A stretch of DNA of 38,480 bases from Verrucomicrobiota bacterium (GTDB lineage: Bacteria > Verrucomicrobiota > Verrucomicrobiia > Chthoniobacterales > JAFAMB01): positions 95,570 to 134,049 of the forward strand of contig JAFAZK010000341.1 of the NCBI GenBank assembly GCA_019239825.1, written 5' to 3'. Below, one piece after another: positions 24,653 through 32,654 of the stretch. The position numbers and the translations under genes were made by a program. Under the pieces are notes generated by a model, which saw only the letters and a program-made list of their open reading frames with translations, made no database searches and was not told the DNA's origin. How positions within the stretch are numbered: the first letter of the stretch is position 1; each line of letters opens with the position of its first letter.

Positions 24653-26134
24653 ATGCCTCTTTTATCCGCCTTGTCGGCCACCACCCCCGTTGTACGTAGC
24701 CTCCAAGTCGACGTCCCGCCTCAGACTCCGGTAGCCGTGGAGGGCATCACCGAACCTCTTACGGATCTTGTCATTCCTGCTGCGGATGGAAAGGTCTTAC
24801 TTCCAGGTGATCCTGGATTCAATGACCTACTACCATTTAATCTCCGCACGACGAGTCGTCCCTTGGCCATTATTCAATGTCTGACGCCGAACGGCGCCAG
24901 CCTTGGGGTGAAATGGGCACGGCGCCACGAGGTTCCGCATTGTGCACATGCGGGCGGACATTCTTATGAGGGCTTTTCGTCCTGCCCCGGTCTAGTGATC
25001 GACGTACGAAAGATGAATGGAATCACCGTCGACGTAGCGAACCAAATCGCACGCCTCGGGTCCGGCTGCCTCCTTGGTGATATCGCAGTCGCGCTCTTCC
25101 AGCACAAGCTCGCTCTACCCGCAGGCTCGTGCCGTCCTGTTGGCGTTACCGGCCTCGCGCTGGGAGGAGGACATGGGCTTATCTCAAGAAAATTTGGGCT
25201 CACCTGCGATAATCTGATTTCAGCCCATGTAGTGACGGCGGATGGCGATGAATTAGATGCCAGCCTGAACGAAAACCCAGCCCTGTTTTGGGCTCTACGC
25301 GGCGGTGGCGGAGGGAATTTTGGTATCGTGACGGAGTTTGCATTTAAGGTTCACCCGATCGACGACGTGATCCTATTTAGCATCTCTTGGCCAAACGATA
25401 CATTCCGAACGGCCGTAATCAGGACGTGGCAAAGCCTGGTCCAATCGGCGCCTGACGAGTTGTCGTTTCTGCTCCACGTCAACGGTGGTGAAGGACACAT
25501 CAGCCACCTCGGCTGCAACGGCCTGTTTCTACCACGGAGTGCATCCGAAACGCCGAGTATAGAAGATCTCAAGACGGTGCTGGCCCCGCTGCTTTCGCTT
25601 GGGAATCCTAGTTTTACGCAGAGAGAGGTTAACTACCTTGATGCCGCTAAGGCCTTGGCTGGTGATGGCGATCCAAATCGCGTTTATTTTAAGGGAAAAT
25701 CTGACTATTCGGTACAAGTCTGGTCCGATGAAGCCATTCAAACTTTCATCGAAGCGCTACGCAACGCATCTTCGCCGATCGCCACCATTTTCGAAGCCTA
25801 CGGCGGAGCCATAAATAGGGTCGGTGAAACCGAAACCGCTTTTCCGCATCGCGGTAGCACCCTCTTTTGTCTGCAGTACTTTCTACAGTGGTCATCCAGC
25901 TCCTCGACCAACCGAAATGTGGCAGCGGTCCGCGCCCTTTACGACGCTATGCGCCCTCACCTTCCAGGCTTTTCCTACGTGAACTACATTGATGCGGATT
26001 TGCAGGACTACGCGCGGTCATATTACAAAGGAAACCTGCCCCGCTTGCAGACAGTCAAACAGCAGTATGACCCGGATAATTTTTTCCATTTTGCTCAGAG
26101 CGTACCATTACCTGGAGACGATGGGTTGAAATGA
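24653..26134 (+). CDS. FAD-linked oxidase, berberine-bridge type
   Basis: The 493-residue protein is a vanillyl-alcohol-oxidase-fold flavoenzyme with a C-terminal BBE domain. The FAD domain shows HAGGHSYEGFS with H103, the usual 8-alpha-N-histidyl attachment site, and AGSCRPVGVTGLALGGGHG with C160 in place for the second, 6-S-cysteinyl bond. A bicovalent flavin, as in oligosaccharide and berberine-bridge oxidases, is therefore likely. The C-terminus has YVNYIDADL and the BBE signature YDPDNFFHFAQSVP. Such enzymes oxidise sugars or alkaloid-like molecules with oxygen. No export signal is visible. The CBM9-like gene begins 5 bp after the stop, so the two are an operon. A carbohydrate substrate is inferred from that. 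Confidence 0.9.
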   Translation: MPLLSALSATTPVVRSLQVDVPPQTPVAVEGITEPLTDLVIPAADGKVLLPGDPGFNDLLPFNLRTTSRPLAIIQCLTPNGASLGVKWARRHEVPHCAHAGGHSYEGFSSCPGLVIDVRKMNGITVDVANQIARLGSGCLLGDIAVALFQHKLALPAGSCRPVGVTGLALGGGHGLISRKFGLTCDNLISAHVVTADGDELDASLNENPALFWALRGGGGGNFGIVTEFAFKVHPIDDVILFSISWPNDTFRTAVIRTWQSLVQSAPDELSFLLHVNGGEGHISHLGCNGLFLPRSASETPSIEDLKTVLAPLLSLGNPSFTQREVNYLDAAKALAGDGDPNRVYFKGKSDYSVQVWSDEAIQTFIEALRNASSPIATIFEAYGGAINRVGETETAFPHRGSTLFCLQYFLQWSSSSSTNRNVAAVRALYDAMRPHLPGFSYVNYIDADLQDYARSYYKGNLPRLQTVKQQYDPDNFFHFAQSVPLPGDDGLK

Positions 26135-26138
26135 TAAT

Positions 26139-26744
26139 ATGGATCCGAACACTCCTCTTGCACCGCTGGCGCAGGCGCAATCAGCTCCTTCAGAAGCTAC
26201 ACCTCAGACCCTGAATCTCGTCTTCCCCAGTCACGGAGAGGAAGGCGAAGCAACCCGGGTAACCTACAATCTAAACGGAGATACCTTGGTTGTGACCTAT
26301 GAAGTCACGACCCGTGACGTCAATCCCGAGAAAGTAGCTGACACGGAGATCTTCAACGGCAACGTCGTTGAGCTATTCATCTGCACGACTGCGAGACCCG
26401 CGCAGATACCCCGCCCCTATTACGAGTTTGAGGTCAGCCCCTACAATCAGGAGCTTCAAGTCCTGATCGACAAAAATGGCAAATTCAATGAAAAGTGGAA
26501 CACCGCTAGATTCATGCATTCGGCCACAATGCGCACCGACCGTCCGGGCTGGGATGCAGTAATGGAGATCCCCCTTAAAGATCTAGCTTGGAATGGCGAC
26601 CCCGCTACGCTTGTTGGTAATGCTTTTGCGATCTTGGGGGCTCAGGGTGTGCGCCGGTTTTACAGCGCCTACCTTCCGCAGCAAGCAAAGCCTAACTTTC
26701 ACGAGCCGGCTTTCTTTAAACCATTTCCACTGAACAGCAACTAA
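26139..26744 (+). CDS. CBM9-like carbohydrate-binding protein
   Basis: The 201-residue protein resembles the family-9-like carbohydrate-binding fold. It shows VTYEV, a VVELFICT strand, PYYEFEVSPYNQELQVLI, GWDAVMEIPLKDL and the ending PNFHEPAFFKPF, in the order and wording of that family (W.. A.. EIP, F). It lacks a signal peptide. The start ATG at 26139 lies 4 bases after the oxidase stop, so it is translated from the same message and probably assists sugar binding for that enzyme. The link between the two is inferred from position only. Confidence 0.8.
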   Translation: MDPNTPLAPLAQAQSAPSEATPQTLNLVFPSHGEEGEATRVTYNLNGDTLVVTYEVTTRDVNPEKVADTEIFNGNVVELFICTTARPAQIPRPYYEFEVSPYNQELQVLIDKNGKFNEKWNTARFMHSATMRTDRPGWDAVMEIPLKDLAWNGDPATLVGNAFAILGAQGVRRFYSAYLPQQAKPNFHEPAFFKPFPLNSN

Positions 26745-26787
26745 TCTGCTCAAAGCAGAGCCGGTACTCTACGGTGAAGTCGGCTCT
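26745..26787 (+). terminator. Stem-loops after the oxidase/CBM9 operon
   Basis: TCTGCT-CAA-AGCAGA starts right after the stop. A competing stem pairs AGAGCCG (26757-26763) with CGGCTCT (26781-26787). A CCTTTT follows a few bases later. Together they could stop or protect the transcript, but neither is a textbook terminator. Confidence 0.4.
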
Positions 26788-26869
26788 GAAGCGGTCCTTT
26801 TGGAAGCTTCTCCCACCGGAAGTTGTGAAACGTCACTGTCTGCGATAGTAGAATGAGATTCTACTTCAC

Positions 26870-27367
26870 ATGATCCGAATCAGACCAGTCCGCGTCGAGG
26901 ATGCAGAGGGAATTGTTAACGTTTTGAATCCACTCATTCAGGCGGGCACCTCCACCGCTTTAGACCGAGTTTTCACCGCAGACGAGGAGCGAATTTTTAT
27001 CAGTGCGTTCCCGTCCCGCGGCGTCTTCAATGTCGCAGAAAAAATCGACGACGGAGCCATCGTTGGCTTTCAAAACGTCGAACCCTTCGCAACCTACACC
27101 GGCGCGTTCGCGCATGTGGGCGTGATTGGCACTTATGTAGCCCTATCCGGACACCGACAGGGAATCGGCCGGCTTCTTTTCGAAGCAACACGACTAATAG
27201 CCAAGGACAAAGGCTACGAGAAATTCTCTGCGTTTGTCCGCGCCGATAACGTGGCCGGACTCGCATTCTATAAACGCATTGGCTTCGAAGTTATTGGCAC
27301 CGCTAAACGGCATGCGAAGATCAAAGGCCGGTATATCGACGAGATGATGATCGAGAGGGAGCTATAA
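26870..27367 (+). CDS. GNAT N-acetyltransferase
   Basis: This 165-residue enzyme transfers an acetyl group from acetyl-CoA to an amine. The acetyl-CoA binding motif A is visible as HRQGIGRLLFEA at 95-106, preceded by a beta-strand GVIGTYVAL. Motif B appears as NVAGLAFYKRIGFEVIG at 127-143. The start and length match stand-alone GNAT proteins. The acceptor substrate is unknown. No operon partner lies upstream within 125 bp, and the next gene converges on it across a palindromic repeat. Confidence 0.9.
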   Translation: MIRIRPVRVEDAEGIVNVLNPLIQAGTSTALDRVFTADEERIFISAFPSRGVFNVAEKIDDGAIVGFQNVEPFATYTGAFAHVGVIGTYVALSGHRQGIGRLLFEATRLIAKDKGYEKFSAFVRADNVAGLAFYKRIGFEVIGTAKRHAKIKGRYIDEMMIEREL

Positions 27368-27370
27368 AAA

Positions 27371-27462
27371 GGTGATTGGTGATTTGTGAGTAGTGATTGG
27401 TGTAAAGCACTGCGTACGGGCGCCGCGACCGATCCAATCACTATTCACTAATCACCAATCAC
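27371..27462. repeat. Palindromic repeat, GTGATTGGTGATT family
   Basis: GGTGATTGGTGATTTGTGAG at 27371-27390, continuing to GTGATTGG, is mirrored by CCAATCACTATTCACTAATC and ACCAATCAC at 27434-27462. The arms form a long hairpin between the convergent GNAT and efflux genes, where it could act as a two-way terminator. Confidence 0.8.
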
Positions 27463-27489
27463 GCCCGATCTCACTTCTCCCCCTCCCCG

Positions 27490-28965
27490 TCAGTCCGGAA
27501 TAAGATGCAGCTTCTGGAGCTCTTGCTTGCTCGGTAATTGCTTGGTATCCCAGCCGCCGCCCAGAGCTTGCACTAATGCAACGCTGGCGATGAGGCGCTG
27601 TTCCTGCACTTGCAGTGCCGTCTCCTGATCTTGCAGTAGGGTCACCTGCGCTGTGACCACCGTCGTGTAAGGAATCGTCCCAGCCTGATATTCGTTCAAC
27701 GAAATCTGCACGGCTTGCTGTGCCTTGGCCACCGCATCGCGCTGCACCCCTATCTGTTGCCCCAATACTCGCAGAGCAACCAGTTCGTCTTCGACATTTT
27801 GGAAGGCAGCCAGTACCGTTTCTCGATAGTTAGCAACACTCTGTCTGTAGGCAGCCCGAGCAGCCGCTACCGCTGCGGAACGTTGGCCACCGGTCAGTAC
27901 GCTTTCACTCGCACTCGCCATCAGAGTCCAGACCTCGCTAGAACTGGAGAAAAGGGCGGTACCTGGGTTACCCGCATATCCAAAGACCGCCGACAGATCA
28001 AAGGTTGGGAAATACGCGGCTATCTGCACTCCGACTAAGGCGTTCTCCTCCTCCATCTGGCGTTCGGCTTCGGCAATATCTGGTCTTCGTTCCAATAACA
28101 TTGAAGGAACTTCCGTCGGAACAATGGGAACTCGCTCCGCTAGCGTTCCCTCCGGAATTGATACTTCGGAGGGCGGTTTCCCGACCAGCAAAGCAATGGC
28201 ATGTTCAAACTGGCCGCGCTGGACTCCGACATTAATCAACGACGATTGTGCCGCCAAGAGCAGGGCCTGTGCGTTAATAACGTCCGATCGGGCTGCCGTC
28301 CCAACGGCATACTGGTTCTGGGTTATCTTCAGTGCACGTTCGTAGGCGGCAACGGTGTCAGCCAACAGTTGCTTAAGCGCGTCTTCATACCGCAACCCAA
28401 AGTAATCAGTTGCGAGGGTTGCCTGCGCGGATAGCCGAGCGGCGTCTAATGTCGCCGCACTAACCTGAGCGGAAGCCACACTACTTTCGACTGTCCGCCG
28501 AACCTTACCCCACACGTCCGGCTCCCATGTGGCCGTACCTTCCAATGAGTAGGAGGTGATTGCGCCAGTGTTGAACCCGTTGGCGCCCCCGCCGCCCGAT
28601 TTCTGCCGTTCAACTTGCGGCGTTACGCTTAAGGAAGGAAAGAAAGCGGATTGTTGTTCGTGCACGGTGGCCTTGGCTTCTTCATAGGCCGCTTCGTCGG
28701 CTTTAACCGTCTGATTTGAGATATTTACCTCCTGCTCAAACGCGTCCAGTCTTGGATCCCGATAGATCGACCACCAAGCTCCCCTATTGATCGTGTCGTT
28801 AGGAGTCGCTACTTTCCAACCCTGATACTCTTTGTAAACGGTAGGCACCGGCGCGGAAGGCCGGTGATAATTGGGGCCGACGGAGCAGGAAAGGGCGGCT
28901 AAGGAAAATGCTGCGAGAGCGAACGGGCGAAGGGGCGACGCGGCAACACCGCCATGCGCTGACAT
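27490..28965 (-). CDS. Outer-membrane efflux lipoprotein (NodT/OprM family)
   Basis: The protein (491 residues) is the exit duct of a tripartite RND pump. After a short signal sequence, the lipobox LAALSC gives an acylated cysteine at residue 27, followed by SVGPNYHRP, the usual NodT/OprM beginning. Two outer-membrane efflux repeats follow, with long helical hairpins. I chose ATG 28965 because AGGA lies seven bases upstream. An ATG at 29001 in frame adds twelve residues but has no ribosome binding site. It ends the run of four genes with the adaptor and two RND pumps, with 120 bp between it and the last pump gene, so it belongs functionally with them. Confidence 0.9.
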   Translation of the reverse strand: MSAHGGVAASPLRPFALAAFSLAALSCSVGPNYHRPSAPVPTVYKEYQGWKVATPNDTINRGAWWSIYRDPRLDAFEQEVNISNQTVKADEAAYEEAKATVHEQQSAFFPSLSVTPQVERQKSGGGGANGFNTGAITSYSLEGTATWEPDVWGKVRRTVESSVASAQVSAATLDAARLSAQATLATDYFGLRYEDALKQLLADTVAAYERALKITQNQYAVGTAARSDVINAQALLLAAQSSLINVGVQRGQFEHAIALLVGKPPSEVSIPEGTLAERVPIVPTEVPSMLLERRPDIAEAERQMEEENALVGVQIAAYFPTFDLSAVFGYAGNPGTALFSSSSEVWTLMASASESVLTGGQRSAAVAAARAAYRQSVANYRETVLAAFQNVEDELVALRVLGQQIGVQRDAVAKAQQAVQISLNEYQAGTIPYTTVVTAQVTLLQDQETALQVQEQRLIASVALVQALGGGWDTKQLPSKQELQKLHLIPD

Positions 28966-29121
28966 CGCGAGGTCCTGGTCAGAAATCAGTTTATGATCCA
29001 TTAATATAGTCGTTCAAATTCGAGCCGAAGACACAGCCCTATCGGCCTTACGTTGATGCGCTCACTAACGCCCATCGAGGGCTTCGCCGTCTCGCCCATT
29101 GACCGTTCGCCCATTCGCCCT

Positions 29122-32100
29122 TCATGCCGGCTGTCGTTTGCGTGAGGAATGTTTCAAATTCTCTAACCAAAGCCGGAGGCGATCGAGATAGAGATAAATG
29201 ACAGGGGTACTATAGAGGGTCAAAATCTGACTGATAACCAGTCCGCCGATGATAGACACACCCAAAGGTCGGCGGAGTTCGGATCCATAGCCGTTTGCGA
29301 CTACGAGCGGAAAGGCGCCTAGGATGGCAGCAAAAGTTGTCATCATGATGGGACGAAATCGAACTAGACTTGCTTTTACGATGGCGTCATAGGAACTCAG
29401 CAATTCCTCGCGCTCCGCCTGCAGCGCGAAGTCAACCATCATGATGGCATTCTTCTTCACAATGCCGATTAACAAGATCATGCCCAGCATTGCAATAATG
29501 CTGAACTCCATATTGAACAGGAGCAACGCAATCAATGCTCCTAACGTTGCCGAGGGCAAAGTGGATAGAATGGTAATTGGATGAATATAACTCTCGTAAA
29601 GTATCCCTAGAATCACATAAACCCCGGCTAACGCCGCTAAAATCAGAAGCGGTTCATCCTTGAGCGAGGATTGAAAAGCGTTAGCATTTCCAGCAAACGT
29701 ACCGTGAATGCTGGCGGGCATATGAATTTTCGCGATGGTCTCTTGAACGGCCGTCACGGCATCGCCGAGTGAGTAACCGGGCGCCAGATTGAACGAGATC
29801 GTTGAAGCGACGAAAAGCCCCTGGTGGTTTACCGAAAGAGGTGTGTGATCGAATTCATAACGAGTGAAAGCCGCCAGTGGGACCATGTTTTCAGCCTGGG
29901 TAGTGACTGCGGCGCCGCTTGAGGCGCTCGATCTACCCGCAACCGCTAATGCATTGGTCGCCTGATTCACCGATGAGCTTGTACTCCGCGAAGTGCTGCT
30001 GGCTGATCCGCTAGTTTTTGGCACACTGCCGCCAGTGAAGGTACCTGTCACCGCATTGGTTGACTGCGTACCGGTGGCATTTTGCCCTTCCGTACTAACA
30101 TAGAGCTTCTTTAAGGTATCGGGGTTCTGCCAGTATTGCGGCGCCACCTCCATCACCACGGAGTACTGGTTCATGGCGTTGTAGATAGTAGACACCTGGC
30201 GTTCCCCGAATGCATCATACAAGGTATTATCAACCGTGCTCGGGACCAGTCCGAGGCGGCCCATGGTTAGCCGATCGATCTTAAGATCCGCCTGTAATCC
30301 ATTCTGTTGTTGATCGGAGTTCAGATCGGTCAATTCGGGGCGCTCTCTCAGAGCAGTAAGCAGCTTCGGGCCCCACTCCAGAACTTCGCTGGTCTCGTCA
30401 GCCTGCAAACTATATTGATATTCAGACAGGCTTTGTCTGCCGCCGATATGAATATCCTGCATGGGCATGAGAAATAATCTCGCACCCGAAACCTGAACCA
30501 ATTTGGCGCGCAAACGCGCGGCAACCACTCCGATCGGATCTCTTTCCTTTTGCGGTTTCAAGCTCACCCACACGTTGCCGGAGTTCGTCTGGCGTCCTCC
30601 AGTATTTGCCACCACGCTCTCCACGGCGGGATCGTTTTGTACGATGGTCTGAATTTGCTCCAGCTTTTTCCGCATCAATTGAAACGAAATGGAGGCATCA
30701 GCCTGAATCCCGCCGAGCAAAGTGCCGGAATCCATGTCCGGGAAGAAGCTTTTCGGTACAACATTGAACAGATAGAAGTTCAAGGCAGTGCTACCAATCA
30801 GGATCAGGAGTATCAGCGGCGAATGCTTTAACGCCCGGCGCAAAGAGTCTTCATAGAAACTCAGCATCCCGTTGAAACAACTTTCGGTAATCCGGAAGAG
30901 CCACTTTGTCTTTCTGGTTCTGTGGTCTCCTTCAACGGGACGAGTCCGGCGCAGCAATTTCGCACACATCATCGGAGTCGAAGTCAGGGATAAGACCAGC
31001 GAAATGATGACAGCGACCGACAAGGTGATAGTAAATTCGCGAAATAGCCGGCCGATAATTCCACCCATCAAAAGGATCGGCAGAAACACACCGATCAGCG
31101 ACAGACTGATGGAGAACACCGTGAAGGCCACTTCTTTGGTTCCTTCCAAAGCGGCTTGTAATCGAGACCGCCCCATCTCCATGTGACGAGCGACATTTTC
31201 GACAACCACCACGGCGTCATCCACGACGAAGCCAGTCGCAATGGTCAGGGCCATCAACGATAGGTTGTTCAAAGAATAACCTAAGAGATACATGGCGGAG
31301 AACGTTCCGATAATAGAAACCGGCACCATAACGCCAGGGATCAACATGGCCCGGGTATCTCTTAAAAACAGGAGCACGACCACAATGACCAACACCACCG
31401 CGATCACCAAGGTTTGCTCGGTATCTGCCAGAGAAGTACGGATGGTCGCGGTTCGATCTCCGGTTACGATCATGTCAGTGCCGCCCGGCAATGACGCTTT
31501 TAAGAAGGGCAGGATGGCTTTAATACGATCCACCGTCTCGATCACGTTTGCACCTGGCTGTTTGAAGATCACCAGGGTTACCGCAGACTTACCATTGATG
31601 ACGCCGGCATAGCGTAAGCTCTGAACCGAATCATTCACCTCTGCGATATCGGAGAGTAAGGTGGCTCGACCGTTCCGGTAGGCCACAACCAAATCCCGAT
31701 AGTCGGCGGCGTGCGTGGCCTGATCGTTGGTATATACCTGGAACTGACGGTCTCCTAGCTCGACCGCACCTTTCGGGCTATTCGCGTTCGCGGCTGCTAA
31801 CGCCGCCCTGACATCCTCTAGCCCAATCCCGTATTGTGAGAGCGCATCTGGGTTCAACTCCACCCGCACCGCGGGCAATGAGCTACCACCCACATCGACA
31901 TTCCCGACCCCGTCGATTTGCTCCAGCTTCTGTTGGAGTATCGTCGCTGCCGAGTCGTAGAGTTGCCCTGCTGTCCGAGTAGCGGAAGTGAGCACGATCA
32001 AAAGGATCGGCGCATCCGACGGATTATATTTACGGTAAGTTGGATTACTTCGCAGGTTACTGGGCAGATCTGCACGAGCCGCATTAATGGCCGCTTCAAC

Positions 32101-32421
32101 ATCTCGAGCCGCTCCATCAATATCTCGATCTAAGGCAAATTGTAGCGTGATCTGCGTCTGTCCCAGCGAACTGCGCGAGGTCATTTCCGTAACGTCGGAG
32201 ATGAACCCAAGGTGGCGTTCCAGTGGAGCGGCTACCGTCGCCGCCATGACGTCCGGGCTAGCTCCCGACATGGATGCTTGGACCATCAAAGTCGGAAAAT
32301 CGACCTGCGGCAACGGGGATACCGAAAGATGGAAGAGAGCTAAAACGCCGGCGAAAGCGACCCCAATGGTTAGGAGTGTCGTCGCCACGGGCCGGCGAAT
32401 AAAAATCTCACAAAAGTTCAT
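29122..32421 (-). CDS. RND efflux pump, MdtC-like
   Basis: The 1099-residue inner-membrane pump has the RND architecture: MNFCEIFIRRPVATTLL start, two large periplasmic loops and twelve helices. The proton-relay aspartates are D401-D402 in GFVVDDAVVVVENV, and the helix-10 lysine lies in [12 protein letters not shown]. It is one of two dissimilar RND subunits here, as in MdtBC, where they form a mixed trimer. A Ser/Thr-rich, low-complexity stretch of roughly 60 residues (about 778-840) interrupts the second periplasmic domain. Such an insertion is not usual for this family and makes the protein longer than its 1025-1040-residue relatives. It is followed by the outer-membrane gene. Confidence 0.92.
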   Translation of the reverse strand: MNFCEIFIRRPVATTLLTIGVAFAGVLALFHLSVSPLPQVDFPTLMVQASMSGASPDVMAATVAAPLERHLGFISDVTEMTSRSSLGQTQITLQFALDRDIDGAARDVEAAINAARADLPSNLRSNPTYRKYNPSDAPILLIVLTSATRTAGQLYDSAATILQQKLEQIDGVGNVDVGGSSLPAVRVELNPDALSQYGIGLEDVRAALAAANANSPKGAVELGDRQFQVYTNDQATHAADYRDLVVAYRNGRATLLSDIAEVNDSVQSLRYAGVINGKSAVTLVIFKQPGANVIETVDRIKAILPFLKASLPGGTDMIVTGDRTATIRTSLADTEQTLVIAVVLVIVVVLLFLRDTRAMLIPGVMVPVSIIGTFSAMYLLGYSLNNLSLMALTIATGFVVDDAVVVVENVARHMEMGRSRLQAALEGTKEVAFTVFSISLSLIGVFLPILLMGGIIGRLFREFTITLSVAVIISLVLSLTSTPMMCAKLLRRTRPVEGDHRTRKTKWLFRITESCFNGMLSFYEDSLRRALKHSPLILLILIGSTALNFYLFNVVPKSFFPDMDSGTLLGGIQADASISFQLMRKKLEQIQTIVQNDPAVESVVANTGGRQTNSGNVWVSLKPQKERDPIGVVAARLRAKLVQVSGARLFLMPMQDIHIGGRQSLSEYQYSLQADETSEVLEWGPKLLTALRERPELTDLNSDQQQNGLQADLKIDRLTMGRLGLVPSTVDNTLYDAFGERQVSTIYNAMNQYSVVMEVAPQYWQNPDTLKKLYVSTEGQNATGTQSTNAVTGTFTGGSVPKTSGSASSTSRSTSSSVNQATNALAVAGRSSASSGAAVTTQAENMVPLAAFTRYEFDHTPLSVNHQGLFVASTISFNLAPGYSLGDAVTAVQETIAKIHMPASIHGTFAGNANAFQSSLKDEPLLILAALAGVYVILGILYESYIHPITILSTLPSATLGALIALLLFNMEFSIIAMLGMILLIGIVKKNAIMMVDFALQAEREELLSSYDAIVKASLVRFRPIMMTTFAAILGAFPLVVANGYGSELRRPLGVSIIGGLVISQILTLYSTPVIYLYLDRLRLWLENLKHSSRKRQPA

Positions 32422-32484
32422 TTGAACCGCAGATTGTTAAGGGACAGCGCTAGGCCCGCAAATGGGGAAAAAAGGAAATTAAAT

Positions 32485-32637
32485 ATCCGCAGATTAAACA
32501 GATTACGCAGATTGCGGTTCGGGGCTGTCCGGGATGCTGCGGCAAAAGAACCTCTATTGGCGGGAGCTGCGTCTTGATCTTCCGGGACGACATCGGAGCC
32601 GCAAACGTAATTTGCGTAATCTGTGTAATCTGCGGAC
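32485..32637. repeat. Palindromic repeat, GATTACGCAGATT family
   Basis: TCCGCAGATTAAACAGATTA and CGCAGATTGCGG at 32486-32517 are mirrored by ATTTGCGTAATCTGTG and TAATCTGCGGA near 32609-32637. It lies between the two RND pump genes, and an antisense frame through it (32418-32648) is a translation of the repeat, not a gene. Confidence 0.8.
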
Positions 32638-32654
32638 ATCTCCAACATCTACGG

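Noticed and set aside
32418-32648. 76-residue frame with SADYTDYAN and NLRNLFNLR
   Set aside because: It is a translation of the GATTACGCAGATT palindrome between the pump genes.
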